The notes: generated by a model from the sequence alone, not told the origin. A stretch of DNA of 64,000 bases from Paracoccus pantotrophus (GCF_008824185.1 NZ_CP044423.1:261501-325500); one strand, 5' to 3'. Shown: positions 16,237-26,356, numbered from the stretch's first letter. Numbers and translations are program-made.

Positions 16237-17886
16237 ATGACCGCCCGCACCCTTGCCCCGACCCTGTCGCTTGCCGAACCGCGCCGGCTTGTGGTCGCGC
16301 TGCTGGCCACGGCCATCCTGGGCGCCGCCTGGGGCCTGCCCGCGACGCTGGAGGCAGGGGGGCGGATCACGCTGGCCGTCTCGGCGCTGGCAGTGCTGGG
16401 CTGGGTCGGCACCCGCCTGCCGGAATCGCTGGTGGCGCTGGCTGCCGTGCTGGCGCTGGTGCTGGGCGGCGTGCTGAGCGAGGTACAGCTTTTCGCCGCG
16501 CTCGGCAGCGAACTGATCTGGCTGCTGCTCTCGGCCTTCGTCATCGCCGCCGTCGCCAGGGATGCCGGGCTGACCCAGCGGCTGGTCGCGCCGCTGATGC
16601 GCCGGGGCCTGCGTTTCCTGCCCTTCGCCCTGCTGCTGACGCTGCTGGTGGCGGCGACGGCTTTCGTGCTGCCCTCGACCTCGGGCCGGGCGGCGCTGCT
16701 GCTGCCGGTCTTTGCCGCGATCGCCGGCGGCCTGCCCGATCCGGCGCTGCGAAAGCCGCTGGCGCTGCTGTTTCCGACGGCGATCCTGCTTTCCGCCGGA
16801 GCCTCGCTGATCGGGGCTGGCGCGCATCTGCTGGCCGCCGCCAGCATCCGCAGCGCCACCGGCTTGCAGCTGGGCTATCTGGACTGGGCCATGCTGGGCC
16901 TGCCGTTCTCGCTGGCCGCCAGCCTGGCCGGAACCGCGCTGATCCTGCTGCTGTTCGTGCCGCGCGCCCTGCTGATGGCGCCGCTGCCCCGGATCGAGAC
17001 GCCGCAGCCGGACCCGGCGACCCGCCGCCGCCAGGCCCGCATTGCCCTGGTGCTGGCGGCGGTGGTCGGGCTGTGGCTGACCGCGCCGCTGCACGGCATC
17101 GGCATGGCGCTGGCGGCGCTGGTCGGGGCGTTGGTGCTGCTGACCCCGCCCTTCGCCACCCGCAAGCCCAAGGAGATCTTCCGCGCCGTCGATGTCGAGT
17201 TGCTGCTTTACATGGCTGCGACCGTGCTGATCGCCCAGGCGATGACCGCGACCGGGACGGATCGCTGGCTGGCCGGCCATGCGCTGGCCGCGCTGCCACC
17301 GGCGCTGACGGGGAGCCGCGCTGCGGTGGTGGCGCTGCTGGCCGCCGCATCGGTGGCGGCGCATCTGGCGATCACCTCGCGCTCGGCCCGCGCGGCGGTG
17401 CTGATCCCGGCGCTGGCGCTGCCGATGGCGGGCTGGGGCCATGATCCGGCGCTGATGATCCTGGTCGCAGTCATGGGCACCGGCTTTTGCCAAAGCATGA
17501 TGGCCTCGGCCAAGCCGGTGGCGATCTTCGGCCATGCCGAGGGCGCGGGTTTCGCGCAGCGCGACCTGATGCAGCTGGCGCTGCCGCTGGCGCCGGTCGT
17601 GGCCGTGCTGCTGGTCGGCTTCGCCCTGCTGGTCTGGCCCGCGCAGTTGGAGCGGATGCGCGGCGGGGCGCGGGAAGCCCCCGTGGCGGCCTTGGCGGCG
17701 GCGGTCCCGGGCCCGGCGATTGCCGCCACCCGGCCCGCGCCCCGTCCCGAGCCCCGTCCCGTAGCCCAGCCCGAGCGCCCCCCGGCCGGGCCGCGCGATG
17801 TCCGCGCCATGGGCGAGTTGCAGCGGCTGCAGCACGAGGTGAACCGCGCCCTGCGCCCGGTGGGCCTGCGCATCACCATCCGATAA
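16237..17886 (+). CDS. SLC13/DASS-family permease with basic C-terminal tail
   Basis: A 549-residue membrane protein with about 11-12 hydrophobic segments. Two related motifs with the SxS-type signature of DASS carriers are present: FVLPSTSGRAALLLPV near residue 145 and LAITSRSARAAVLIP near 385, one per repeat half. Family members import dicarboxylates, sulfate or similar anions with sodium. The last 75 residues are a cytoplasmic tail rich in Pro and Arg (RPAPRPEPRPVAQPERP) ending in an amphipathic helix, which is not usual. It starts 30 bases after the anti-sigma gene and is probably cotranscribed. Substrate not predictable. Confidence 0.83.
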   Translation: MTARTLAPTLSLAEPRRLVVALLATAILGAAWGLPATLEAGGRITLAVSALAVLGWVGTRLPESLVALAAVLALVLGGVLSEVQLFAALGSELIWLLLSAFVIAAVARDAGLTQRLVAPLMRRGLRFLPFALLLTLLVAATAFVLPSTSGRAALLLPVFAAIAGGLPDPALRKPLALLFPTAILLSAGASLIGAGAHLLAAASIRSATGLQLGYLDWAMLGLPFSLAASLAGTALILLLFVPRALLMAPLPRIETPQPDPATRRRQARIALVLAAVVGLWLTAPLHGIGMALAALVGALVLLTPPFATRKPKEIFRAVDVELLLYMAATVLIAQAMTATGTDRWLAGHALAALPPALTGSRAAVVALLAAASVAAHLAITSRSARAAVLIPALALPMAGWGHDPALMILVAVMGTGFCQSMMASAKPVAIFGHAEGAGFAQRDLMQLALPLAPVVAVLLVGFALLVWPAQLERMRGGAREAPVAALAAAVPGPAIAATRPAPRPEPRPVAQPERPPAGPRDVRAMGELQRLQHEVNRALRPVGLRITIR

Positions 17887-17906
17887 GACCCTTTCGGATC
17901 AAGGGG

Positions 17907-17931
17907 AAAGGGCGGCTCCGGCCGCTCTTTT
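17907..17931 (+). terminator. Rho-independent terminator after SLC13 gene
   Basis: AAAGGGCGGC pairs with GCCGCTCTTT across a TCCG loop, with a run of T at the 3' side (one G-T pair). It lies 21 bases after the permease stop codon. Confidence 0.75.
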
Positions 17932-18023
17932 CGCTTCCTGCCACGTATTTTTCGCATTGCGCCGGAATAATCCGCGGGCTTGGGCCGTAATCCCGCCAGA
18001 CAACAGGAAAAAGGAGGCAGGAT

Positions 18024-19196
18024 ATGTCGCTGACCGTTCTGATCGCGCCCTCGGGGTTCAAGGAATCGCTTTCCGTCAACCAGGTGGCCGAGGCCATCGC
18101 CCGCGGCATCCGCCGCGCCGCCCCGCATGCCACCGTTTTGACGGCACCCATGGTCGATGGCGGCGAAGGCACGACCGAGGCGCTGATCGCTGCCACCGGC
18201 GGCCGCATGGTCGCCACCACCGTCACCGGCCCCCTGGGCCAGCCCGTGCCCAGTTTCTGGGGCATGATGGGCGGCGACGGCCCGCGCAGCGCGGTGATCG
18301 AGATGGCCGCGGCTGCCGGCCTGTCGCTGGTGCCGCGCGACCGGCGCGACCCGACGCTGACCACCAGCCGCGGCGTGGGCGAGCTGATCCTCGAGGCGCT
18401 GGACCATGGTGCGACGCGCATCCTGGTCGGCTGCGGCGACAGCGGCATCAACGACGGCGGCGCCGGCATGGCGCGGGCGCTTGGCGCGCGCTTTCTGGAC
18501 GCCGAGGGGCGCGAACTGCCCGAGGGCGGCGGCGCGCTGGAGCGGCTGGAGCGCATCGATCTTGCCGGTCTCGATCCCCGGCTGGCGGGGGTGCGGATCG
18601 ACGCGGCGGTCAACTGGCACAACATGCTGCTGGGCCCGCGCGGCGTGGCCCGCGTCTTCGGTCCGCAAAAGGGCGCCACGCCCGAGCAGGTCGAGGCGCT
18701 GGAACGCGGCATGACCCGCCATGCCGCCGCGATCCTCGCGGCCGCCAGGCGCGACGTGGCCGGGATGGCGGGGGCGGGCGCCTCGGGCGGGCTGGGGGCG
18801 GGGCTTGCCGGCCTTGCCGGCGCGACGCTGCATCCGCGCTTCGACATCATGCTGGACTATCTGGATTTCGACCGGCTGCTGGCCCGCGCCGACCTGGTCA
18901 TCACCGCCGAGGGCGCGCTGGACGGGCAAAGCCCTTATGGCAAGGTGCCCTGTGAGGTCGCGCGCCGTGCCGAGGCGCTTGGCGTGCCGACCGTGGCGCT
19001 GGCCGGCACCATCGGCAAGGGCGCGCGCCAGACCTATGAACACGGGATCGCCGCCTATGCCTCGATCATGCGGCGCCCCTGTTCGCTGGGCAAGGCCATC
19101 GACGAGGGCGGCAAGCTGCTGCGCGCGGCGGCCGAAAACACCATGCGCATGCTGCTGGTGGGCCAGCGCCTGGCCTGGCGCGCCCGCGGCGCCTGA
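18024..19196 (+). CDS. Glycerate kinase (GarK/GlxK type)
   Basis: A 390-residue kinase that phosphorylates D-glycerate, most likely to 2-phosphoglycerate, in glyoxylate or serine-derived carbon use. It shows the family opening VLIAPSGFKESLSVNQVAEAI, the nucleotide region APMVDGGEGTTEAL, LVGCGDSGINDGGAGMARALG, and the late motif DLVITAEGALDGQSPYGKVP. Length matches GarK/GlxK (about 380). ATG at 18024 follows an AGGAGG ribosome binding site. Stands alone between a terminator and the RTX gene, so its pathway partners are outside the window. Confidence 0.93.
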   Translation: MSLTVLIAPSGFKESLSVNQVAEAIARGIRRAAPHATVLTAPMVDGGEGTTEALIAATGGRMVATTVTGPLGQPVPSFWGMMGGDGPRSAVIEMAAAAGLSLVPRDRRDPTLTTSRGVGELILEALDHGATRILVGCGDSGINDGGAGMARALGARFLDAEGRELPEGGGALERLERIDLAGLDPRLAGVRIDAAVNWHNMLLGPRGVARVFGPQKGATPEQVEALERGMTRHAAAILAAARRDVAGMAGAGASGGLGAGLAGLAGATLHPRFDIMLDYLDFDRLLARADLVITAEGALDGQSPYGKVPCEVARRAEALGVPTVALAGTIGKGARQTYEHGIAAYASIMRRPCSLGKAIDEGGKLLRAAAENTMRMLLVGQRLAWRARGA

Positions 19197-19304
19197 ACAT
19201 TGCGACTTGCGCTCCCGGCCGAACCGGCAGCCGGGATGCGCGGGGAACGGCCGCCCAAGGCCGCTCCGATCCTGCCGGTCCAACGCAAGTGACGGAGAAA
19301 GACC

Positions 19305-20042
19305 ATGGCCAGCATTCGTGGCAATGACGACGACAACCGCCTGTTCGGCACCGGCCTTGCCGATCAGATATGGGGCATGTCCGGCGACGACACCATCTTC
19401 GGCTACCAGGGCAATGACAGCATCTATGGCGGCGGGGGCAACGACCGCCTGGATGCCGGCCAGGGTCATAACCGGGTCTGGGGCGGCGAGGGCAATGACG
19501 TGATCCTGGCCGGCGCCGGCAACGACACCATCGACGCGGGCAGCGGCAATGACGTGGTGCGCGCCGGCAACGGCAACAACCGCATCACCCTGGGCGAGGG
19601 CAACGACCAGGCCACCACCGGCAACGGCCGCGATCACATCGCTGCCGGCGACGGCAATGATGTCGTCCGCGCCGGCGCCGGCGCCGACACGCTGATGGGC
19701 GGCGAGGGCGATGACCGCCTGTTCGGCGAGGCCGGCAACGACCGGCTGTTCGGGCACGAGGGCAATGACACGCTGAACGGCGGCGGTGGCAATGATACCA
19801 TGACCGGCGGCGAAGGGGCGGATGTCTTCGTCTGGAACGGCGGCCGCGACAGGATTACCGATTTCGACAGCGACGACGATCGCATCAACCTGTCGCATTA
19901 CGCCCGGTTCGACGGTTTCGGCGACATCCGCGCCGCTGCCAGCCAGGTCGGCAACGATGTCGTCATCCGTGCCGGCAACGACCAACTGGTGATCGAGGAC
20001 ATCCGGCTGGGCCAGCTGGGCGGGGACGATTTCATCTGGTAG
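19305..20042 (+). CDS. RTX (hemolysin-type) calcium-binding protein without an enzyme domain
   Basis: A 245-residue protein made almost wholly of GGxGxDxUx-type nonapeptides, roughly 16 copies from residue 3 to about 175. They fold as a calcium-bound beta-roll after secretion. The end has the serralysin-C-like block GADVFVWNGGRDRITDFDSDDD and a final GGDDFIW, similar to uncleaved C-terminal signals for type I secretion. There is no catalytic or pore-forming domain, and no ABC exporter gene is adjacent. A GGAG ribosome binding site precedes ATG 19305. Probably an exported surface or matrix protein; function unknown. Confidence 0.85.
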   Translation: MASIRGNDDDNRLFGTGLADQIWGMSGDDTIFGYQGNDSIYGGGGNDRLDAGQGHNRVWGGEGNDVILAGAGNDTIDAGSGNDVVRAGNGNNRITLGEGNDQATTGNGRDHIAAGDGNDVVRAGAGADTLMGGEGDDRLFGEAGNDRLFGHEGNDTLNGGGGNDTMTGGEGADVFVWNGGRDRITDFDSDDDRINLSHYARFDGFGDIRAAASQVGNDVVIRAGNDQLVIEDIRLGQLGGDDFIW

Positions 20043-20068
20043 GCCGCCCGTTCCGGGCAGGCGCAGGC

Positions 20069-20094
20069 GGCGGCGCGGACGGATCTGCGCCGCC
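20069..20094. terminator. GC hairpin between convergent genes
   Basis: GGCGGCGC (20069-20076) pairs with GCGCCGCC (20087-20094) around a 10-base loop, in the short gap between the ends of the RTX gene and the minus-strand membrane protein gene. No T-run follows on either strand, so terminator activity is uncertain. Confidence 0.35.
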
Positions 20095-20125
20095 GTGGCG
20101 TCGCAGGCCGGCAGTCCCGGCCGGC

Positions 20126-20788
20126 TCAGGGCCCCGCATCATCGGCATGGCGTCCCGGCCCAAGACCCATGCCGCCGCCCATGCCGCCGCCCATGCCAGC
20201 GCCCGCCCCGCCGGTCCCGCCGCCGCCCTTGCCGCCTTCGCCACGCCCGCCCTTGGACGAGCTGCCGGCCTGGCGCGCCGGGCCTTGCAGCGGAATGGCG
20301 ACATCCCGCGGCACCGGCGCAAGATCCAGCGCCTTGCGGATGAAATCGCGCAGCGAGACGACCAGTTCGGCGGTATGGGTCGGCCGGCCGGCGGCCATCT
20401 CGGCGGCGGCCTGGCTGGCCAGGCGCACCTGCTCCTCGGTGCCCAGCAGGATGATGTCCGAAAGCGCCGCCTCGACCGCGTCGCGGATGCGCCGGGCGCG
20501 ATCCGAACCGGGGCCCTCCTCGCCCCCCGCCTCCTGCATGCGCTGCCGCAAGTCGCGCAGATGGGTCGGATCGACCAGCAGCTCTCCGGTGAAGGAACCG
20601 CCCAGCACCTTGTAGGCGGCGATCAGCGTGCGCAGCCGTTCGTTGATCTGCCGGTTCATGCGCTGCTGGCGCTGCTGGATGGTCAGCAGCATCAGCACCC
20701 GGATGCCGACGCCGATCAGCGTGAACAGCGCAAGGCCCAGCAGGGTGGTCAGGATCCCCTGCCAGGTGCTGAAGTCGAAATAGCGCAT
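20126..20788 (-). CDS. Hypothetical membrane protein with coiled-coil and Gly/Met-rich tail
   Basis: A 220-residue protein of no family I recognise. One N-terminal membrane helix (about residues 12-36) is followed by a charged helical stretch (RQQRMNRQINERLRTLIAAY) and a soluble domain to about residue 165 containing DIILLGTEEQVRLASQAAAE. The tail is nearly pure Gly/Ser/Met (GGGMGGGMGLGPG), encoded by short tandem repeats. The helical part would sit on the cytoplasmic or periplasmic face depending on topology. ATG at 20788 has a strong GGAGGAA ribosome binding site, which supports a real gene. Confidence 0.72.
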   Translation of the reverse strand: MRYFDFSTWQGILTTLLGLALFTLIGVGIRVLMLLTIQQRQQRMNRQINERLRTLIAAYKVLGGSFTGELLVDPTHLRDLRQRMQEAGGEEGPGSDRARRIRDAVEAALSDIILLGTEEQVRLASQAAAEMAAGRPTHTAELVVSLRDFIRKALDLAPVPRDVAIPLQGPARQAGSSSKGGRGEGGKGGGGTGGAGAGMGGGMGGGMGLGPGRHADDAGP

Positions 20789-20936
20789 CGGCAGTTCCTC
20801 CGGCTGGCCGCGACCTGCCCGGCGGGCGGTCCATGGTCCCGTTTATCCCATCGCCTCGCCGCGATGCGCCAGAGGCTTTTCCGGGCAATGCCGCAATGGT
20901 CCGGACCGGCGGGTCCGGCCGCCGCCGCGGCGTTGC

Positions 20937-21320
20937 GCCACCGACCCCGAAACCGGCGCAGAACTGCCGCGGGGCGAGATCGGCATGATCGAGCTGTGCG
21001 GCCCGAACGTCTTCAAGGGCTATTGGCGCATGCCGGAAAAGACCGCTGCCGAGCTGCCCGGCGTGGCCGGATCCGCCGTCATCGGCCTGCCGCATCGCGA
21101 TTTCGGCGAGGGGGTGACGGCGGCGGTGGTCCCGACCGGCAGCCCCGCCCTGGCCGAGGCCGAGCTGCTGACCGTGCTGAAGGGGCTGCTGGCGAAGTTC
21201 AAGCAGCCCAAGCGGATGTTGTTTCTGGACGAGCTGCCGCGCAATACCATGGGCAAGGTGCAAAAGAACCTGCTGCGCGACCGCTTTGCCGGGCTTTACG
21301 ACGGGGCGGCGGAGCGTTGA
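20937..21320 (+). pseudogene. Malonyl-CoA ligase / AMP-forming acyl-CoA synthetase remnant
   Basis: A C-terminal piece of an AMP-binding synthetase, closest in feel to MatB. It keeps GEIGMIELCGPNVFKGYWRM and the end block SAVIGLPHRDFGEGVTAAVV, then ELPRNTMGKVQKNLLRD with the C-terminal catalytic Lys. The N-terminal two thirds are missing. So is an internal segment of about 40 residues: the frame jumps from MPEKTAAEL straight to PGVAGSAVIGL, losing the DGWFxTGD and GRxKD-type motifs. The in-frame deletion and absent 5' end make it non-functional. Confidence 0.8.
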
Positions 21321-21411
21321 GGGCGCGGCAGATCGGCGGCCTCTGCGCGGTGCGGCCCATGGCCCGACGCTCCCCGCGCTTGGCCGGCGCTGGCTGCCGG
21401 GGGATGCGAGA

Positions 21412-21434
21412 AGGCCGCCCCTTTCGGGACGGCC
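21412..21434 (-). terminator. Hairpin after groEL
   Basis: GGCCGCCCC (21413-21421) pairs with GGGACGGCC (21426-21434) with one mismatch and a TTTC loop. Read on the minus strand it lies about 30 bases past the groEL stop and is followed by a short T-rich run (TTCTC). Confidence 0.5.
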
Positions 21435-21463
21435 CAATGCTTCGCCAAAGGCGGGTCGTCGGC

Positions 21464-23101
<1,638 letters not shown>

Positions 23102-23139
23102 GTGCTCTGCTCCTTGAATGGGTTATCGGAAGGGGACGA

Positions 23140-23427
23140 TCAGGCGATGATGCCCAGGATGTCGCTTTCCTTCATGATCAGCAGTTCTTCGCCGTCGACC
23201 GTGACCTCGGTGCCCGACCACTTGCCGAACAGCACGCGGTCGCCGGCCTTGACCGCGGGCGCGATCAGTTCGCCCGAATCCTTGCGCGCGCCTTCGCCCA
23301 CGGCGATGATCTCGCCCTCGGCGGGTTTTTCCTTGGCGCTGTCGGGGATGATCAGGCCGCCCTTGGTCTTTTCGTCCGACTGGACGCGACGGACCAGAAC
23401 GCGGTCGTGCAGCGGTTTGAAAGCCAT
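23140..23427 (-). CDS. groES: Co-chaperonin GroES (10 kDa)
   Basis: A 95-residue lid protein of the GroEL system. It has the opening FKPLHDRVLVRRV, the mobile-loop region DEKTKGGLIIPD with the GroEL-contacting GGLI, and the core AGDRVLFGKWSGTEV. ATG at 23427 (MAFKPLHD) is the family start; the in-frame codons further upstream would run through the CIRCE element and are rejected. First gene of the operon. Confidence 0.98.
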   Translation of the reverse strand: MAFKPLHDRVLVRRVQSDEKTKGGLIIPDSAKEKPAEGEIIAVGEGARKDSGELIAPAVKAGDRVLFGKWSGTEVTVDGEELLIMKESDILGIIA

Positions 23428-23469
23428 AGTAGAACACTCCGGTGTTTCAGGTTGCAGTGTTGCAGCTGT

Positions 23470-23496
23470 TGGCACTCGGCTCGGGTGAGTGCCAAT
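23470..23496 (-). promoter_or_regulatory. CIRCE heat-shock operator (HrcA site)
   Basis: TTGGCACTC and GAGTGCCAA form a perfect 9-bp inverted repeat around a 9-base spacer, 43 bases before the groES start codon. This is the CIRCE layout bound by the repressor HrcA. Compared with the textbook TTAGCACTC/GAGTGCTAA, both arms carry the matching A-to-G / T-to-C change, which keeps symmetry. Confidence 0.95.
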
Positions 23497-23624
23497 GGCA
23501 AACCATCTAGGCGCCTGCCCGCGGCCTGTCAACGGCCTGCAATCGGGAAATCCGCCATGAAATCCGCTTGACGGGCTTTCCGCGGCGCGGCTAGGCCCAA
23601 GGGGAAGCAGCGGGGGCGGAGCTT

Positions 23625-24926
23625 ATGGTGGAACGGCGTCTGAAGGCCCTTGTCATTGCCGAGGCGGCGAACCCGGAATGGGTCTCGGTGCCGCTGGTGG
23701 GCTGGTCGCTGGCCCATGCGCTGCGCGACGTGGCCGATGTCCATATCGTCACCCAGGTCCGCAACCGCGATGCCATCCTGCGCGCCGGCCTGGTCGAGGG
23801 GCGCGACTTTACCGCCATCGACAGCGAGCGGCTGGCCGCGCCGATGTGGCGGCTGGCGGAAAGGCTGAGCATGGGCAAGGGCGTCGGCTGGACCATGAAG
23901 ACCGCGGTCTCGACGCTGGGCTACGGCTATTTCGAGCGGCTGGTCTGGCGTGCCTTCGGCCCGGCGATCCGCGCCGGGCAATACGATGTCGTGCATCGGG
24001 TGACGCCGCTGACGCCCACGGCGAACAGCCGCATCGCGCCGCTTTGCGCCCGCGCGGGCGTGCCCTTCGTGCTGGGGCCGCTGAACGGCGGCGTGCCCTG
24101 GCCCAGGGGTTTCGACAGCGAGCGGCGGCGGGAACGGGAATGGCTGTCCTATGTCCGCGGCGCCTACAAGGCGCTGCCGGGCCGCGGCGCGATGCTGCGC
24201 CATGCCTCGGCCATCCTCTGCGGCTCGCTGCACACGCTGGGCGAGATCCCGGCGGGCTTCCGGGCCAAGACCGTCTGGCTGCCGGAAAACGCCATCGAGC
24301 CCGCGCGCTTCAGCCTGACCGCGCCGCAGCCCGGCACCTTGCCGCTGCGCGGCTGCTTCATCGGCCGGCTGGTGCCCTACAAGGGCGCCGACATGGCGAT
24401 CGAGGCGGCGCTGCCCCTGCTGCGCGATGGCCGCATGGTGCTGGACATCGTCGGCGACGGCCCGCAGGCCGGGGCGCTGCGCGACCTGGTCGCGCGCGAA
24501 GGCGTTGCCCAGGCGGTGCGGTTCCACGGCTGGTTGCCGCATGCCGAGGTGCAGGGCGTCGCGGCGCGGGCGCAGCTTCTGGTGTTTCCCTCGGTGCGCG
24601 AGTTCGGCGGCGGCGTGGTGCTGGAGGCGATGGCGCTTGGCGTGGTGCCGGTGGTCGCCGATTACGCCGGGCCGGGGGAACTGGTCGACGATGCGACAGG
24701 CTTTCGCATTCCGATGGGCCGCCGCGCCGCGCTGGTGGCGGGGCTGCGCGAGCGGCTGGAGGCCATCGCCGCCGATCCGGCGGTGCTGGGCGTCATGGCG
24801 GCGGCGGGGCAGGCCCGCGTCATGCGCGACTTCACCTGGGCCGCCAAGGCCGCGCAGGTCGAGCGCATCTGGCGAGCGGTGATCGCCGGGGCGCCTTTGC
24901 CGCAGGAATTGCCGCTGCCGCGCTAG
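23625..24926 (+). CDS. Glycosyltransferase family 4 protein
   Basis: A 433-residue GT-B fold glycosyltransferase, probably acting at the cytoplasmic face on a polysaccharide or glycolipid. The N-terminal acceptor domain has DVADVHIVTQVRNRD and the conserved FVLGPLNGGVPWPRGF. The C-terminal donor domain has FIGRLVPYKGADMAIEAA, the GDGPQAGALR segment, and the EX7E motif in EFGGGVVLEAMALG, all typical of GT4 retaining enzymes. It lies divergent from groES. No other polysaccharide genes are nearby, so acceptor and product are unknown. Confidence 0.87.
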   Translation: MVERRLKALVIAEAANPEWVSVPLVGWSLAHALRDVADVHIVTQVRNRDAILRAGLVEGRDFTAIDSERLAAPMWRLAERLSMGKGVGWTMKTAVSTLGYGYFERLVWRAFGPAIRAGQYDVVHRVTPLTPTANSRIAPLCARAGVPFVLGPLNGGVPWPRGFDSERRREREWLSYVRGAYKALPGRGAMLRHASAILCGSLHTLGEIPAGFRAKTVWLPENAIEPARFSLTAPQPGTLPLRGCFIGRLVPYKGADMAIEAALPLLRDGRMVLDIVGDGPQAGALRDLVAREGVAQAVRFHGWLPHAEVQGVAARAQLLVFPSVREFGGGVVLEAMALGVVPVVADYAGPGELVDDATGFRIPMGRRAALVAGLRERLEAIAADPAVLGVMAAAGQARVMRDFTWAAKAAQVERIWRAVIAGAPLPQELPLPR

Positions 24927-24987
24927 GCTGGCGCGTTGCCCGCACCCGTGCCATGCTGCACGCCACGCTGATGCAGGAACCGACTCC

Positions 24988-26031
24988 ATGCGCCTTACGC
25001 CGATCCTGACCGCCCTTTTTGCCGCCGTGACCCCGGCCTTGCCGGCCGCGGCGCAGGATTGCATGGGACAGAACCTGTTCGAGCGCATGCCGCCCGAGCG
25101 GCTGGCCGAACTGCACGCGGCGGCCGAGGGCGTGCCCTATCGCCATGGCCTGTTCTGGCAGGCCGAGAAGGGCGAGCAGCGGGTCACTCTGCTGGGCACC
25201 TATCATTTCGCGGATCCGCGCCACGATCTGACCATGGAGCATTTCGGCCCCGAGATCGACGAGGCCGCCCTGCTGATGGTCGAGGCCGGCCCCGAGGAGG
25301 AGGCGAAGCTGGCCGAAGCCATGGCCTCGGACCCGTCGCTGCTGGTCGATCCCGAGGGGCCGACCCTGCCCGAGCGTTTCAGCGACGTCGAGTGGAAGTC
25401 GCTTTCGGCCGCGCTCGAGGCGCGCGGCCTGCCGGCGGTGATCGCCAGCCGGCTGCGGCCCTGGTATGTGGCGGTCATGCTGGGGGTCTCGCCCTGCATG
25501 ATGCGGGTGATCGAGGAAAAGGGCGATCCCGGAGGGCTGGATCACCTGCTGGTGGAGCGCGCCGAGGCCGCCGAGGTGCCGGTCCGCGCGCTGGAGCCCT
25601 GGGATACCGTATTCACCCTGTTTGCGGGCATGACCTCCAAGGAGGAGGAGGACATGATCCGCGCCGCCATGCCCGCCGCCGAATATGCCGACGATTACGC
25701 GGTGACGCTGGCGGACGCCTATTTCTCGGGCGACAGCTGGCTGATCTGGGAATTCGGCCGCTTCGACGCCTATGACAATTCCGGCCTGACCCGGGCCGAG
25801 GTCGATGAGCAGATGCGGCTGGCGCAGGAAAAGCTGATGGACCGGCGGAACGAAAGCTGGATCGAACCGATTGAACAGGCGGCGGCCGAGGCGGCCGGGC
25901 AGGGCAAGGGCCTGGTGATCGGCTTTGGCGCGCTGCACCTGCCGGGCGAGCATGGCGTGCTGCGGTTGCTGGAAAACAGGGGCTGGAACATCAGCCCGAT
26001 CACGGTGGAGGGGATGGGCGATGGCGGATGA
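24988..26031 (+). CDS. TraB/GumN-family secreted protein
   Basis: A 347-residue exported protein with a clear signal peptide (MRLTPILTALFAAVTPALPAAAQ). The TraB/GumN domain shows its two hallmark blocks: VTLLGTYHFADPRHD near residue 70 and VIGFGALHLPGEHGVLRLL near 310, which bring together the conserved GTxH and GxxH histidines. Family members are related to TIKI/erythromycin-esterase-like putative metallohydrolases; the bacterial function is not established. It overlaps the next gene by 11 bases, so the two are translated together. It starts 61 bases after the glycosyltransferase gene. Confidence 0.82.
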   Translation: MRLTPILTALFAAVTPALPAAAQDCMGQNLFERMPPERLAELHAAAEGVPYRHGLFWQAEKGEQRVTLLGTYHFADPRHDLTMEHFGPEIDEAALLMVEAGPEEEAKLAEAMASDPSLLVDPEGPTLPERFSDVEWKSLSAALEARGLPAVIASRLRPWYVAVMLGVSPCMMRVIEEKGDPGGLDHLLVERAEAAEVPVRALEPWDTVFTLFAGMTSKEEEDMIRAAMPAAEYADDYAVTLADAYFSGDSWLIWEFGRFDAYDNSGLTRAEVDEQMRLAQEKLMDRRNESWIEPIEQAAAEAAGQGKGLVIGFGALHLPGEHGVLRLLENRGWNISPITVEGMGDGG

Positions 26032-26356
26032 GCTTTGGCGCGAGGAACGCGAATTCTGGCTGGCGGGGGTGGCCGAGGCAGCGCGCAAGCTCGACGGCTC
26101 CTGCCTGATGGCCTTTCGGCCCACCGGCATCATGGACCGCGCCGCGGTGATCGCCGCGCTGCAATCCGCGCCGCGCTGGCAGGAAGTCACCATGGCCGAA
26201 CGGGCCAGCATCGAGACCGACGAGGTCTGCGTGCTGGCCTATCGCGCCACCGCGCGCCGCGCCGGGGCCGAGACCTATCGCGCGCTTTGCACCACCACCT
26301 GGATCCGCCGCGCCGGCGACTGGCGCATCCTGCAGCACCAGCAGACCCCGGTCTGA
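26021..26356 (+). CDS. NTF2-like / DUF4440 domain protein
   Basis: A 111-residue protein with the cone-shaped NTF2-like fold signature. An N-terminal helix (ELWREEREFWLAGVAEA) is followed by MAFRPTGIMDRAAVIAAL and a strand-rich half ending TTTWIRRAGDWRILQHQQTPV, which matches DUF4440/SnoaL-like proteins. ATG at 26021 overlaps the stop of the TraB-like gene. Such proteins bind small ligands or act as simple isomerases; no active-site assignment is possible here. Confidence 0.75.
   Translation: MADELWREEREFWLAGVAEAARKLDGSCLMAFRPTGIMDRAAVIAALQSAPRWQEVTMAERASIETDEVCVLAYRATARRAGAETYRALCTTTWIRRAGDWRILQHQQTPV

Noticed and set aside
14884..17835. A 983-codon frame on the minus strand opposite the sigma, anti-sigma and SLC13 genes
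   Set aside because: A shadow of the real plus-strand genes; its product is Gln/Arg/His-rich with no domain.
19380..19830. Regularly spaced repeats that could suggest a CRISPR array
   Set aside because: They are the coding repeats (27-base nonapeptide units) of the RTX protein, without constant repeat and unique spacer structure. No cas genes are present.
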